A stretch of 44,037 nucleotides of DNA from Shewanella decolorationis S12. Its GTDB lineage: Bacteria; Pseudomonadota; Gammaproteobacteria; Enterobacterales; Shewanellaceae. The notes under the pieces were generated by a model that did no database searches, was not told where the DNA came from, and was given only the letters and a program-made list of their open reading frames with translations. The DNA lies in assembly GCF_000485795.1 (NCBI RefSeq), contig NZ_AXZL01000024.1, forward strand, positions 1 through 44,037, written 5' to 3'. Both the position numbers and the translations under genes were made by a program. This document shows, in pieces, positions 23,258-32,580 of this stretch (the first letter of the stretch is position 1; the number at the start of each line of letters is the position of its first letter).

Positions 23258-26077
23258 TTACAGCTTTAGGGCACTGTTCACTAAAGATTCTTGTTGGTGA
23301 GCATGCAGCTCAGGGTAACCACAGGCTGGTGCAGCAGATGCTTCACGGCCAGCATAGGTCAGTTTTGCACCCGCAGGGATAGCAGCCCAGAAGTGATGTT
23401 GGCTAGAGTACCAAGCACCCTGGTTTTGCGGCTCTTCCTGACACCATACAAAATCGGTCACATGTTGGTAGTCAGCTAAGGCTGCAACCATTTCTTCATG
23501 TGGGAACGGATATAACTGTTCGACACGGATTATTGCGATGTTGTTGATGTTTTCTTTACGGCGTTTTTCCAGTAGCTCGAAGTACACCTTACCGCTACAG
23601 AACACGACGCGATCGACTTTGCTCGCTTCTAACGTATCGATTTCACCGATCACGTTTTGGAAGGTGCCATTAGCCAATTCTTCCATGCTAGAAACCGCTA
23701 ATGGGTGACGTAGCAATGACTTAGGTGACATCACCACCAGTGGACGACGCATTGGGCGCACCACTTGGCGACGCAGCATATGGTAAACCTGTGCTGGCGT
23801 TGATGGCACACACACTTGCATGTTGTGGTTAGCACACAGCTGCAAGAAACGCTCTAAACGGGCACTTGAGTGTTCTGGACCTTGACCTTCGTAACCGTGT
23901 GGTAACAGCATGGTCAAACCGCATAAACGGCCCCACTTCTGCTCACCAGACGACAGGAACTGGTCGATAACCACTTGCGCACAGTTAGCGAAGTCACCGA
24001 ATTGGGCTTCCCAAATCGCCAGACCACCTGGTTCCGCTGTCGCATAGCCGTATTCGAAGGCTAATACTGATGCTTCAGACAATACTGAGTCAGTAATGTC
24101 GATTGGACCTTGGTCTTCAGACAGGTTGCGCAGTGGCAAGTAAGTTGTCGCATCGTTTTGGTTATGCAGAACCGCGTGACGGTGGAAGAAAGTACCACGG
24201 CCAGAGTCTTGACCTGTAATGCGAACACGTTGTTTGTCTTCAAGAATCGTCGCGTAAGCTAAGGTTTCAGCAAAGCCCCAGTCGAGCAACTTCTCGCCTT
24301 TTGCCATTGCAACACGGTCACTATAAATTTTAGCAACACGTGAATGTAATGGGTGGCTTTCTGGTACGTAGCTCAGCTTGTCAGCTAAATTCTGTAAGCG
24401 TGATAGCGGTGTTGAGGCGTCATAAGCTTCGTCCCACTCGCGACCAATATAAGGTGACCAATCCACTGTGTGCAGTGTCATTGGACGCCATTCTTTCACC
24501 ACACAGTCACCTTGGTCTAAGGCGTCACGGTAGGTGTTAATCATGCTAGTCACTTCATCAGCGCCGATTGTATTTTCAGCGATCAGTTTATCAGCGTAGA
24601 TCTTACGTGGCGTTGGGTGTTTCTTGATCTTGGCATACATCAATGGCTGAGTTGCACTTGGCTCATCAGCTTCGTTGTGGCCATGACGGCGGTAACACAC
24701 TAAATCAATCACCACGTCACGTTTAAACTCGTTACGGTAATCAACAGCCAGCTGAGCAACAAAGGCAACGGCTTCTGGATCGTCCGAGTTCACGTGGAAA
24801 ATCGGTGCCTGAACCATCTTAGCGATGTCAGTACAGTATTCAGTTGAACGCACATCGTGATGATTTGATGTGGTAAAACCTACTTGGTTGTTAACCACGA
24901 TACGGATGCTGCCGCCCACTTTAAAGCCACGGGTTTGAGACATATTGAATGTCTCTTGCACGATACCTTGACCAGCAATTGCAGAGTCACCGTGGATCGT
25001 GATTGGCATCACCTGTAAACCGTCTTTGCAACCACGGCGGTCTTGACGAGCACGTACAGAGCCCATAACCACAGGGTTAACGATTTCAAGGTGTGATGGG
25101 TTAAAGGCCAGTGCTAAGTGCACATTGCCGCCCGGCGTTTCGAAATCAGATGAAAAACCTTGGTGGTATTTCACGTCGCCAGAACCATGGGTATCGGCGT
25201 GCTTACCAGCGAACTCGTCAAACAGTTCAGCGGGACGCTTACCTAATACGTTCACCAGTACGTTTAAACGACCACGGTGAGCCATACCAACGACGATTTC
25301 TTTCGTGCCCGCTTCACCTGCGCGGTAAATGATTTCGCGCATCATAGGGACTAACGCATCGCCGCCTTCTAACGAGAAGCGTTTTGCACCAGGGAATTTA
25401 GCGCCTAAATATTTTTCAATGCCTTCAGCAGCATTTAGGCCTTCGAGAATGCGGGTCTTAACGCTTTTATCGTAGTTGGCTCTACCTAAGGATGGTTCGA
25501 GACGTTGTTGGATCCAACGCTTCTCATCAGTATCGGTAATGTGCATGTATTCGGCGCCAATCGAACCACAGTAAGTGGCTTTTAGCGCTTTGACTAAGTC
25601 AGCCAGCTTCATGGTTTCGCCGCCGTGGGCGAACGAGCCAGTGTTGAACTCACGTTCCATGTCTTCTTTAGTTAGACCGTGGAATGCGGGATCTAAATCG
25701 GCAACAGGTTCACGTTTCCACAATTCTAACGGGTCGAGGTTAGCCCCTTGGTGACCACGGAAACGGTGGGCGTTGATCAGCTGTAGCACTTTAACTTGCT
25801 TAGCATCCAACTCAGGATCGGTCACACGAGCGGCGCTCTTATGACGTCCTTCCATCGCTAAACTGCGAAAATAATCACGTACTTTGGAGTGAGCCGCTTC
25901 AGGCGCATCTTTAGAGGCACCGTTTACCGGAGGGAGATTATCAAATACCGCACGCCAATCGTCAGAAACTGACTGTGGGTCTTCTTGATAGGCTTCATAC
26001 ATCTCTTCTACGTAGGTCGAATTTGCACCGCTTAAGTGAGATGATTCGAGCCAGGCTTTCATGATGCCTTGGTGCAT
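23258..26077 (-). CDS. sucA: 2-oxoglutarate dehydrogenase E1
   Basis: This 939-residue thiamine-diphosphate enzyme decarboxylates 2-oxoglutarate and succinylates the E2 lipoyl group. It contains the E1 N-terminal segment (YVEEMYEAYQEDPQSV) for E2/E3 binding, GMAHRGRLNVLVNVLGK, the ThDP region (IHGDSAIAGQGIVQE, VVNNQVGFTTS), and the transketolase-like C-terminal half. The frame is open to a TTG at 26092, but I place the start at the ATG at 26077, because AAAGGA is well spaced before it and the protein then begins MHQGIMKAWLESSHL. It follows sdhB after a gap of about 210 bases containing a terminator-like hairpin, so suc may have its own promoter as well as read-through. Confidence 0.97.
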   Translation of the reverse strand: MHQGIMKAWLESSHLSGANSTYVEEMYEAYQEDPQSVSDDWRAVFDNLPPVNGASKDAPEAAHSKVRDYFRSLAMEGRHKSAARVTDPELDAKQVKVLQLINAHRFRGHQGANLDPLELWKREPVADLDPAFHGLTKEDMEREFNTGSFAHGGETMKLADLVKALKATYCGSIGAEYMHITDTDEKRWIQQRLEPSLGRANYDKSVKTRILEGLNAAEGIEKYLGAKFPGAKRFSLEGGDALVPMMREIIYRAGEAGTKEIVVGMAHRGRLNVLVNVLGKRPAELFDEFAGKHADTHGSGDVKYHQGFSSDFETPGGNVHLALAFNPSHLEIVNPVVMGSVRARQDRRGCKDGLQVMPITIHGDSAIAGQGIVQETFNMSQTRGFKVGGSIRIVVNNQVGFTTSNHHDVRSTEYCTDIAKMVQAPIFHVNSDDPEAVAFVAQLAVDYRNEFKRDVVIDLVCYRRHGHNEADEPSATQPLMYAKIKKHPTPRKIYADKLIAENTIGADEVTSMINTYRDALDQGDCVVKEWRPMTLHTVDWSPYIGREWDEAYDASTPLSRLQNLADKLSYVPESHPLHSRVAKIYSDRVAMAKGEKLLDWGFAETLAYATILEDKQRVRITGQDSGRGTFFHRHAVLHNQNDATTYLPLRNLSEDQGPIDITDSVLSEASVLAFEYGYATAEPGGLAIWEAQFGDFANCAQVVIDQFLSSGEQKWGRLCGLTMLLPHGYEGQGPEHSSARLERFLQLCANHNMQVCVPSTPAQVYHMLRRQVVRPMRRPLVVMSPKSLLRHPLAVSSMEELANGTFQNVIGEIDTLEASKVDRVVFCSGKVYFELLEKRRKENINNIAIIRVEQLYPFPHEEMVAALADYQHVTDFVWCQEEPQNQGAWYSSQHHFWAAIPAGAKLTYAGREASAAPACGYPELHAHQQESLVNSALKL

Positions 26078-26215
26078 TGCTATTCCTTTCAAACTTTATA
26101 CACGTGCTTAGCCATAGTTTTTATATGCAATCTCAAGCATTTACCTGCGACGCATAAATTTTGCCGCCCCTAGATATCCAGATTTCACGGCGCGTTGTCT
26201 TCCATTACATACACA

Positions 26216-26251
26216 AAAGAGCCACCTTCTATACCCAGAAAGTGACTCTTC
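26216..26251 (-). terminator. Terminator-like hairpin between sdhB and sucA
   Basis: On the minus strand AAGAGTCACTTTCT pairs with AGAAGGTGGCTCTT through a short loop, with a few G-T pairs, and is followed by TTGTGT. It could attenuate transcription from sdh into suc. The T tract is short, so read-through is likely. Confidence 0.55.
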
Positions 26252-26291
26252 GAGAGCTATATTATTATTGGTTTAAGCTCGGGTTCTCGCA

Positions 26292-26999
26292 TTACACAGC
26301 TCGCTTAAGCAGCATTGACTTAATGTGACCAATTGCTTTAGTCGGATTAAGTCCTTTTGGACAAACGTCAACGCAGTTCATGATGCCGTGGCAACGGAAC
26401 ACGCTGTAGGCGTCGTCCAGCTCAGAAAGACGTTCTTCTGTTGCTGTATCGCGGCTGTCGATCAAGAAACGGTAAGCGTGTAGCAGACCGCTAGGACCGA
26501 TAAACTTATCAGGATTCCACCAGAACGATGGGCAAGCCGTAGAACAACATGCACACATGATACATTCGTACAGGCCATCTAAATGCGCACGTTGTTCAGG
26601 TGACTGTAAATGTTCACGGGCAGGCATCTTCTCATCGTTGATGAGGTATGGCTTGATCTTCTCGTACTGCTTGTAGAACTGAGTTAAATCAACCACTAAG
26701 TCACGTACGACTGGCATACCTGGCAGTGGACGAATTTCCAACTTCTTACCTTTGAAGGTAGAGATTGGTGTAATACAAGCCAGACCGTTTTTACCGTTCA
26801 TGTTCACACCGTCACTACCGCAAACACCTTCACGGCATGAGCGACGGAACACTAAGGTTGGGTCCAGCTCTTTTAACTTGATCAGTGCATCGAGCACCAT
26901 CATGTCAGTGCCATCAGCCACTTCAAGGCTGTAATCCTGCATGTAAGGCTTTGTATCTACATCAGGATTGTAGCGATAAACTGCAAATTCCAATTTCAT
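26292..26999 (-). CDS. sdhB: Succinate dehydrogenase iron-sulphur subunit
   Basis: This 235-residue protein carries the three Fe-S clusters. A plant-type 2Fe-2S ligand set is read in CREGVCGSDG and the later Cys of GLACI, and the 4Fe-4S and 3Fe-4S ligands in CIMCACCSTACPS and CHGIMNCVDVCPKGLNP. It passes electrons from SdhA to the quinone site in SdhCD. The length is near E. coli SdhB (238). It starts 11 bases after sdhA with CTAGGAG upstream. Confidence 0.97.
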   Translation of the reverse strand: MKLEFAVYRYNPDVDTKPYMQDYSLEVADGTDMMVLDALIKLKELDPTLVFRRSCREGVCGSDGVNMNGKNGLACITPISTFKGKKLEIRPLPGMPVVRDLVVDLTQFYKQYEKIKPYLINDEKMPAREHLQSPEQRAHLDGLYECIMCACCSTACPSFWWNPDKFIGPSGLLHAYRFLIDSRDTATEERLSELDDAYSVFRCHGIMNCVDVCPKGLNPTKAIGHIKSMLLKRAV

Positions 27000-27010
27000 C
27001 TTTGCAACTC

Positions 27011-28777
27011 CTAGTAGGTACGTTTCTTCGGCGGGAATGCTTCACGTAACTTAGGTGCCATGTTCACAGCACGACGGTCCATGGTTTCAGTCACAGGGTC
27101 AAACAGGGTGTGACATAACCAGTTATCATCATCACGCTCTAAATAGTCTTCACGTGAGTGAGCACCACGGCTCTCTGTACGGAAGTTAGCGGCATAAGCG
27201 GTGGCAATTGCCGTCGCCATCAGGTTATCTAACTCTAAACATTCAATACGTTGAGTGTTGAATTCACGAGAGTTATCAGACAACTTGGCATTTTCTAAAC
27301 GCTTACGGATAGCTTTTAACTGCTCTAAACCTTCTGCCATTGCATCGCCACGGCGGAATACAGAGAAGTTTAATTGCATGCAAAGTTGTAAATCTTTACG
27401 AATTTGCGCAGGATCTTCGCCAGTTTTGTTGTTTTCCCAGCGGTTTAAGCGCGCTAATGTCGCTTGGATTTCTGCATCGGTCGCATCTTTTGGATCCGCA
27501 GTCTCATCGAGTGCTTTACCTAAGTGTTGACCCGCGGCGCGGCCAAAGACCACTAAGTCGAGCAGAGAGTTACCGCCTAAGCGGTTGGCACCGTGCACAG
27601 ACACACAGGCAATCTCACCTACTGCGAATAAACCAACCACATCTTGCTCGCTGCCATCTTCATTCTTACGAATAACTTGACCGCTCACCTTCGTTGGCAA
27701 ACCACCCATCATATAGTGACAGGTTGGCAAAACAGGGATTGGACCATCGGCCGGATCAATATGCGCGAAGGTACGAGAGAGTTCACAAACGCCTGGTAGA
27801 CGGGCTTCTAAGGTCTCTTTACCTAAGTGATCGAGTTTCAGTAAGCAGTGTGGGCCTAATGGACCATCTAAACCACGGCCTTCACGGATTTCAGTCATCA
27901 TAGAACGTGCTACCACGTCACGAGATGCTAAGTCCTTCGCGTTTGGTGCATAACGCTCCATGAAACGCTCGCCGTCTTTGTTCAGCAGGTAACCACCTTC
28001 ACCACGACAACCTTCAGTCACAAGTACACCCGCGCCAGCGATACCGGTTGGGTGGAATTGCCACATTTCCATATCTTGCATCTGAACACCAGCACGCATC
28101 GCCATGCCAACACCGTCACCGGTATTGATGTGTGCGTTTGTGGTTGAGGCGTAGATACGGCCTGCACCGCCAGTAGCGAGTACAGTGGCTTTGGCTTTGA
28201 AGTAAACGATTTCACCCGTTTCGATTTCAATCGCAGTACAACCTACGATGGCACCGTCTTGGTTTTTTACTAAATCGAGGGCATACCACTCAGAAAACAC
28301 TTGAGTTTTGTGTTTAACGTTCTGTTGGTATAAGCAGTGAAGCAGTGCGTGACCAGTACGGTCTGCCGCAGCAGCGGTACGCGCCGCTTGCTCACCACCG
28401 AAGTTTTTAGATTGACCACCGAAAGGACGTTGGTAAATCTTACCGTTATCGAAACGAGAGAATGGTAAACCCATGTGCTCGAGTTCAATAATGGCTTCTG
28501 GACCGGTTTGACACATGAATTCGATAGCGTCTTGGTCACCGATAAAGTCGGAACCTTTTACGGTATCGTACATGTGTTGTTCCCAATGGTCTTCATGGGC
28601 GTTACCTAACGCAACTGTGATACCACCCTGCGCAGATACGGTATGAGAACGGGTTGGGAATACTTTAGATAAAAGCGCACAGCTCTTACCTTCTTTAGAA
28701 ATCTGTAATGCTGCACGCATACCGGCACCGCCGGCACCAATCACTACAGCATCAAACTCACGTACTGGAATACTCAC
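27011..28777 (-). CDS. sdhA: Succinate dehydrogenase flavoprotein subunit
   Basis: This 588-residue flavoprotein oxidises succinate to fumarate. The N-terminal FAD motif [14 protein letters not shown], the covalent FAD histidine in [10 protein letters not shown], substrate-site His in [10 protein letters not shown] and Arg in [11 protein letters not shown] are all visible, and the length matches E. coli SdhA (588). The start is GTG (28777-28775), directly abutting the sdhD TAA. The RBS would have to be GTGGGG inside the sdhD end, implying tight translational coupling to sdhD. Confidence 0.97.
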   Translation of the reverse strand: MSIPVREFDAVVIGAGGAGMRAALQISKEGKSCALLSKVFPTRSHTVSAQGGITVALGNAHEDHWEQHMYDTVKGSDFIGDQDAIEFMCQTGPEAIIELEHMGLPFSRFDNGKIYQRPFGGQSKNFGGEQAARTAAAADRTGHALLHCLYQQNVKHKTQVFSEWYALDLVKNQDGAIVGCTAIEIETGEIVYFKAKATVLATGGAGRIYASTTNAHINTGDGVGMAMRAGVQMQDMEMWQFHPTGIAGAGVLVTEGCRGEGGYLLNKDGERFMERYAPNAKDLASRDVVARSMMTEIREGRGLDGPLGPHCLLKLDHLGKETLEARLPGVCELSRTFAHIDPADGPIPVLPTCHYMMGGLPTKVSGQVIRKNEDGSEQDVVGLFAVGEIACVSVHGANRLGGNSLLDLVVFGRAAGQHLGKALDETADPKDATDAEIQATLARLNRWENNKTGEDPAQIRKDLQLCMQLNFSVFRRGDAMAEGLEQLKAIRKRLENAKLSDNSREFNTQRIECLELDNLMATAIATAYAANFRTESRGAHSREDYLERDDDNWLCHTLFDPVTETMDRRAVNMAPKLREAFPPKKRTY

Positions 28778-29125
28778 TTAGACACCCCACACAATAACAA
28801 TGCCGGCCGCCAGATAACAAAAGACGGTGACGACGAAGGTGAACTGTAAAACACCGCGTAACGAAGTGCACTTGACGTAATCCGTCAACACTTGCCATAC
28901 ACCAATCCAGGCGTGAACAAGCAGTGCAACCAGCGCAAGCAGGGTAAACACTTTCATTGGCAGAGCACTAAACAGGCCGTGCCAAACGTCATAGGTGAGA
29001 GGGGAACTACATGCAATAAAGCCAACCATGAAAATGGTGTAACAGGCGAGGATTACTGCACTAGCGCGTAGTAGAATAAAGTCATGAACACCACTGCGTC
29101 CAAAACTTGCTGCATTGGTTACCAT
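28778..29125 (-). CDS. sdhD: Succinate dehydrogenase membrane anchor SdhD
   Basis: This 115-residue protein with three transmembrane helices closely follows E. coli SdhD: MVTNAASFGRSGVHDFILLRA at the start, then LLVHAWIGVWQVLTDYVK with the conserved heme/quinone-region residues. A longer open frame extends upstream, but the start at 29125 gives the family N-terminus. Another in-frame ATG (29131) would add only two residues. It overlaps the sdhC stop by seven bases. With SdhC it binds heme b and ubiquinone. Confidence 0.95.
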   Translation of the reverse strand: MVTNAASFGRSGVHDFILLRASAVILACYTIFMVGFIACSSPLTYDVWHGLFSALPMKVFTLLALVALLVHAWIGVWQVLTDYVKCTSLRGVLQFTFVVTVFCYLAAGIVIVWGV

Positions 29126-29514
29126 ACCCATAACCCCGCTAAAATTGAAAAGGCTACCGTCAGTACAAATACAGCTTTCGCTGAGGCGGTGCCCGAAGCC
29201 AACTCTTCCCAACGACCGGTATCCATTACTAAGTGGCGTAGGCCACCGAATAAGTGATAAGCCAGTGCAGTCAAAATGCCCCACATGATGAACTTCACAA
29301 CGAAGTTATCAAACAGAGATTGTACGCCTGCGAAACTTTCAGCGGAGGCTAAAGATGATTTTAGCAACCAAATAAGAATGCCAACAGCGAATAGCATGAT
29401 GACACCGGATACACGGTGAAGAATTGACACAATCGCTGTTGCAGGAAAGCGAATGGTCTGCAGATCTAAATGGACAGGTCTTTGCTTTTTCACGTTCTGC
29501 TCACTCAGCTCCAT
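29119..29514 (-). CDS. sdhC: Succinate dehydrogenase cytochrome b556 subunit
   Basis: This 131-residue integral membrane protein has the QRPVHLDLQTIRFP entry segment, the SILHRVSGV motif with residues lining the quinone site, and three transmembrane helices. H87 in ALAYHLFGGLRH is the heme b ligand position, equivalent to E. coli H84. The ATG at 29514 has no good ribosome-binding site; a GTG seven codons downstream (MKKQRPVHL) lies after a purine-rich stretch and may be used, giving a protein closer to E. coli SdhC in length. It is the first gene of the sdhCDAB-sucABCD block and is divergent from gltA. Confidence 0.95.
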   Translation of the reverse strand: MELSEQNVKKQRPVHLDLQTIRFPATAIVSILHRVSGVIMLFAVGILIWLLKSSLASAESFAGVQSLFDNFVVKFIMWGILTALAYHLFGGLRHLVMDTGRWEELASGTASAKAVFVLTVAFSILAGLWVW

Positions 29515-29930
29515 TGAGCATTTTTTTTGTTATGTGAACCGCTTTTGTACAAACTTTAAACCAAGGGGTAATTCAAGGCAAAAGTAAACACAAAAGCAAA
29601 GTTTAAACAAACAGATAACTATTTGAACACTCACCTATTTAACATGTAAATAAAGGGTGCTTTAACATCATCGTTTGCAGCCATTATTAGGCGGAGGCAA
29701 GTATACTCGCGGGAAATGTCAAATACAAACATCACAGAATGCAAATTTTGTTTTTTTAAGGATATTTTCACCTAAGTGCCAGTTGTGGCAAGGAAAGTAA
29801 AGCGTTTTATACCATGGTCTAACAAATTTAAACGCTTATTTAAATTGAAATGTGATCTAGAATGGCTGTAAAGTAATGGCGGTTTGACATGCCGCACTCA
29901 CAGATAAGAACGAAGTAAGGAGAACGGGGT
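29515..29930. promoter_or_regulatory. sdhC-gltA divergent regulatory region
   Basis: This 416-base A/T-rich gap without a gene must carry both TCA promoters. On the minus strand TTGTAT (29728-29723) and TATACT (29705-29700) have 17-base spacing, a good sdhC promoter candidate with a leader of roughly 180 bases. On the plus strand TTGTGG (29783-29788) and TTTATA (29806-29811) are also 17 apart. A CRP-like half site TGTGATC lies near 29851. TTTAACATGTAAATAA (near 29638-29653) contains a GTTAA-type element like ArcA sites. All are unverified. Confidence 0.45.
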
Positions 29931-31217
29931 ATGGCTGATTTAAAAGCCAAATTAGAATTACCAGGGAACGACTCGATAGAATTGCCAGTAAAGCAAGGAT
30001 CCGCTGGTTTTGACGTAATCGATATCAGTAAACTTGGCAGCAAGGGTTACTTCACTTTTGATCCAGGTTTTCTCGCGACAGCCTCCTGTGAATCTGCAAT
30101 TACCTATATCGATGGCGATCAAGGTATATTGTTACACCGCGGCTATCCAATCGAGCAACTCGCCGTTGACTCAGATTACTTAGACCTGTGTTACCTGCTG
30201 CTTTACGGTGAACTGCCGACGAAAGAGCAATATGCTGAATTTGTACACACAGTAAAAACCCACACTATGGTTCATGAGCAACTCGCCTTCTTCTTTAGAG
30301 GTTTCCGTCGTGATGCTCATCCTATGGCGATGTTGTGTGGTGTCACTGGTGCATTGTCTGCATTTTATCAAGACTCACTCGATGTCAACGATCCTCGCCA
30401 CCGCGAAATCGCCGCGTATCGCCTAGTCTCCAAAATGCCAACGATTGCCGCTATGTGCTACAAGTACTCTTCTGGCCAGCCATTCGTTTACCCACGCAAT
30501 GACTTAAGCTACGCAGGCAACTTCTTAAGTATGATGTTTGCCGTTCCGTGTGAAGAGTACAAAGTAAACCCAATCGTTGAACGTGCTATGGATCGTATCT
30601 TCATTCTACATGCGGACCACGAACAAAACGCGTCAACGTCAACCGTACGTTTAGCAGGTTCTTCAGGCGCGAATCCATTCGCGTGTATCGCTGCGGGTAT
30701 TGCTTCTCTATGGGGCCCTGCACACGGCGGCGCGAACGAAGCTTGTCTACAAATGTTAGAAGAAATCGGTTCAGTAGACCGTATTCCTGAATTCATCGCC
30801 CGTGCGAAAGACAAGAACGACCCATTCCGTCTAATGGGCTTCGGACACCGTGTTTACAAAAACTTTGACCCACGTGCCAAAGTGATGCGTGAAACCTGTC
30901 ACGAAGTGTTAAAAGAGCTGAAGGTACAAGATCCATTATTAGATGTGGCCATGGAACTTGAGCGTATCGCGCTGGAAGATGAGTACTTCATTTCGAAGAA
31001 ACTCTATCCAAACGTCGACTTCTACTCTGGCATCATCATGAAAGCCATTGGTATTCCAACTAGCATGTTCACCGTACTGTTCGCATTAGCACGTACTGTG
31101 GGTTGGATTGCTCACTGGAAAGAAATGTTGGATCAACCAGGTCACAAGATCAGCCGTCCACGTCAGCTTTATACTGGCGAGACTGCACGTGACTTCGTTA
31201 GCCAAGATAAACGCTAA
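29931..31217 (+). CDS. gltA: Citrate synthase (type II)
   Basis: This 428-residue hexameric-type citrate synthase condenses oxaloacetate and acetyl-CoA. Active-site segments are complete: [20 protein letters not shown] with the first catalytic His, [16 protein letters not shown] with the second His, and NVDFYSGI with the catalytic Asp. The N-terminal small domain with [22 protein letters not shown] is typical of the NADH-sensitive Gram-negative form, and the length matches E. coli GltA (427). AAGGAG stands nine bases before the ATG. The gene is monocistronic with a strong terminator. Confidence 0.97.
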   Translation: MADLKAKLELPGNDSIELPVKQGSAGFDVIDISKLGSKGYFTFDPGFLATASCESAITYIDGDQGILLHRGYPIEQLAVDSDYLDLCYLLLYGELPTKEQYAEFVHTVKTHTMVHEQLAFFFRGFRRDAHPMAMLCGVTGALSAFYQDSLDVNDPRHREIAAYRLVSKMPTIAAMCYKYSSGQPFVYPRNDLSYAGNFLSMMFAVPCEEYKVNPIVERAMDRIFILHADHEQNASTSTVRLAGSSGANPFACIAAGIASLWGPAHGGANEACLQMLEEIGSVDRIPEFIARAKDKNDPFRLMGFGHRVYKNFDPRAKVMRETCHEVLKELKVQDPLLDVAMELERIALEDEYFISKKLYPNVDFYSGIIMKAIGIPTSMFTVLFALARTVGWIAHWKEMLDQPGHKISRPRQLYTGETARDFVSQDKR

Positions 31218-31233
31218 TCGGCATTTATCGATT

Positions 31234-31258
31234 AAAAGCGCCCTTTGGGCGCTTTTTT
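31234..31258 (+). terminator. Intrinsic terminator after gltA
   Basis: A perfect 10-bp stem, AAAAGCGCCC with GGGCGCTTTT, has a TTT loop and is followed by further T residues. Confidence 0.92.
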
Positions 31259-31503
31259 ATTGGGATTTTCATACTCGCCCTTCGCTTTTCTTATCACTCC
31301 CTGCAACACAATCCCGAATGACCTCGCTTCAGCTTATTTAGCATTTCTCATCACTTTTTAAACTTTTTAGCTACATTTAGTAAGTTTGCCTAATCTACAA
31401 TCTGACAAATTTAAGTTAATCTACTGAAATTAATGTATTTTTAACTTTGGCATGTTTTCTGCTTTCAGATGGCATCACAAAAATGACAACAGGTAATACT
31501 CTT

Positions 31504-32568
31504 ATGGAAAAGTCAACAATTGCTAAGTTCGCCCTACCCGTGCTGTTAGTGTCAATGTTAGCAGCATGCGGCGAAGAGGAAGTGGCTAAAAAAGAAGAAC
31601 AATATGCCATTCCCGTCGAAACCACTACCGTGATGCAGGGTAATGTGTCTTCGTTTTATAGCACTACCGCCACCCTCGAAGCCCCACAGGAAGCTAATGT
31701 AGTCAGCCGCATCGCTGGCCTTATCGAAGCCATTAATGTCGAAGAAGGCGACCGGGTGCAAAAAGGCCAAATCCTCGCGGTTATCGATGCCAAACGTCAG
31801 CAATACGATCTTGACCGCTCCGAAGCCGAAGTGAAAATCATCGAGCAAGAGTTAAACCGCTTGAAGAAGATGACCAATAAGGAGTTTATCAGTGCCGACT
31901 CTATGGCAAAGCTCGAATACAACCTGCAAGCCGCCATTGCAAGACGGGATCTTGCTGAGTTACAAGTCAAAGAAAGCCATGTGGTTTCGCCCATCGACGG
32001 AATTGTTGCTAAGCGTTATGTCAAAGCGGGCAACATGGCTAAGGAATTTGGTGACTTATTCTATATTGTCAATCAAGACGAGCTGCACGGGATTGTCCAT
32101 TTACCTGAGCAGCAATTAACTAGCCTACGTTTAGGCCAAGAAGCGCAAGTCTTTAGCAATCAACAGAGCAAAAATGCCATCCACGCGAAAGTACTGCGCA
32201 TCAGCCCTGTGGTCGACCCACAGAGCGGCACCTTTAAAGTCACCTTGGCCGTACCCAATCAAAATGCGCATTTAAAAGCTGGGATGTTCACACGGGTCGA
32301 ATTGAAGTATGACACCCATGAGAATGTGATCACTGTGCCCTACAGTGCCCTGATCAACCAAGACAACAAGCAAGCCCTGTATGTGATTGACGGCAGCAAC
32401 GCGAGCCGCCGCGAAGTCGAAATCGGCTACCGCGAAGGTGACTCGGTGGAAGTCGTCTCCGGTATCAAACCCGGCGAGCAAGTCGTGACCCGTGGTCAGC
32501 AAAATTTGAAAGACCAATCCTTAGTTGAAGTCATTACCCCACTCGATTTGGCCTCAGCGAAGAACTGA
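31504..32568 (+). CDS. RND efflux periplasmic adaptor (membrane fusion lipoprotein)
   Basis: This 354-residue adaptor bridges an RND pump to an outer-membrane channel. It starts MEKSTIAKFALPVLLVSMLAAC, a lipoprotein signal with Cys22 lipidated. The barrel-sandwich (lipoyl-like) half motifs VVSRIAGLIEAINVEEGDRVQKGQ and SHVVSPIDGIVAKRYVKAGN flank a short alpha-hairpin (about 90-140), then come beta-barrel and membrane-proximal domains (RISPVVDPQSGTFKV, VPYSALINQDNKQALYV). The open frame extends to 31447, but the ATG at 31504 begins the signal peptide cleanly, and the longer forms put polar residues ahead of it. It is 12 bases upstream of the first pump gene. Confidence 0.88.
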   Translation: MEKSTIAKFALPVLLVSMLAACGEEEVAKKEEQYAIPVETTTVMQGNVSSFYSTTATLEAPQEANVVSRIAGLIEAINVEEGDRVQKGQILAVIDAKRQQYDLDRSEAEVKIIEQELNRLKKMTNKEFISADSMAKLEYNLQAAIARRDLAELQVKESHVVSPIDGIVAKRYVKAGNMAKEFGDLFYIVNQDELHGIVHLPEQQLTSLRLGQEAQVFSNQQSKNAIHAKVLRISPVVDPQSGTFKVTLAVPNQNAHLKAGMFTRVELKYDTHENVITVPYSALINQDNKQALYVIDGSNASRREVEIGYREGDSVEVVSGIKPGEQVVTRGQQNLKDQSLVEVITPLDLASAKN

Positions 32569-32580
32569 TAGGAGTCTTTC

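Noticed and set aside
29884..29908. TTGACA before gltA as a -35 element
   Set aside because: The nearest -10-like sequence is only 13-15 bases away and transcription would start inside the RBS.
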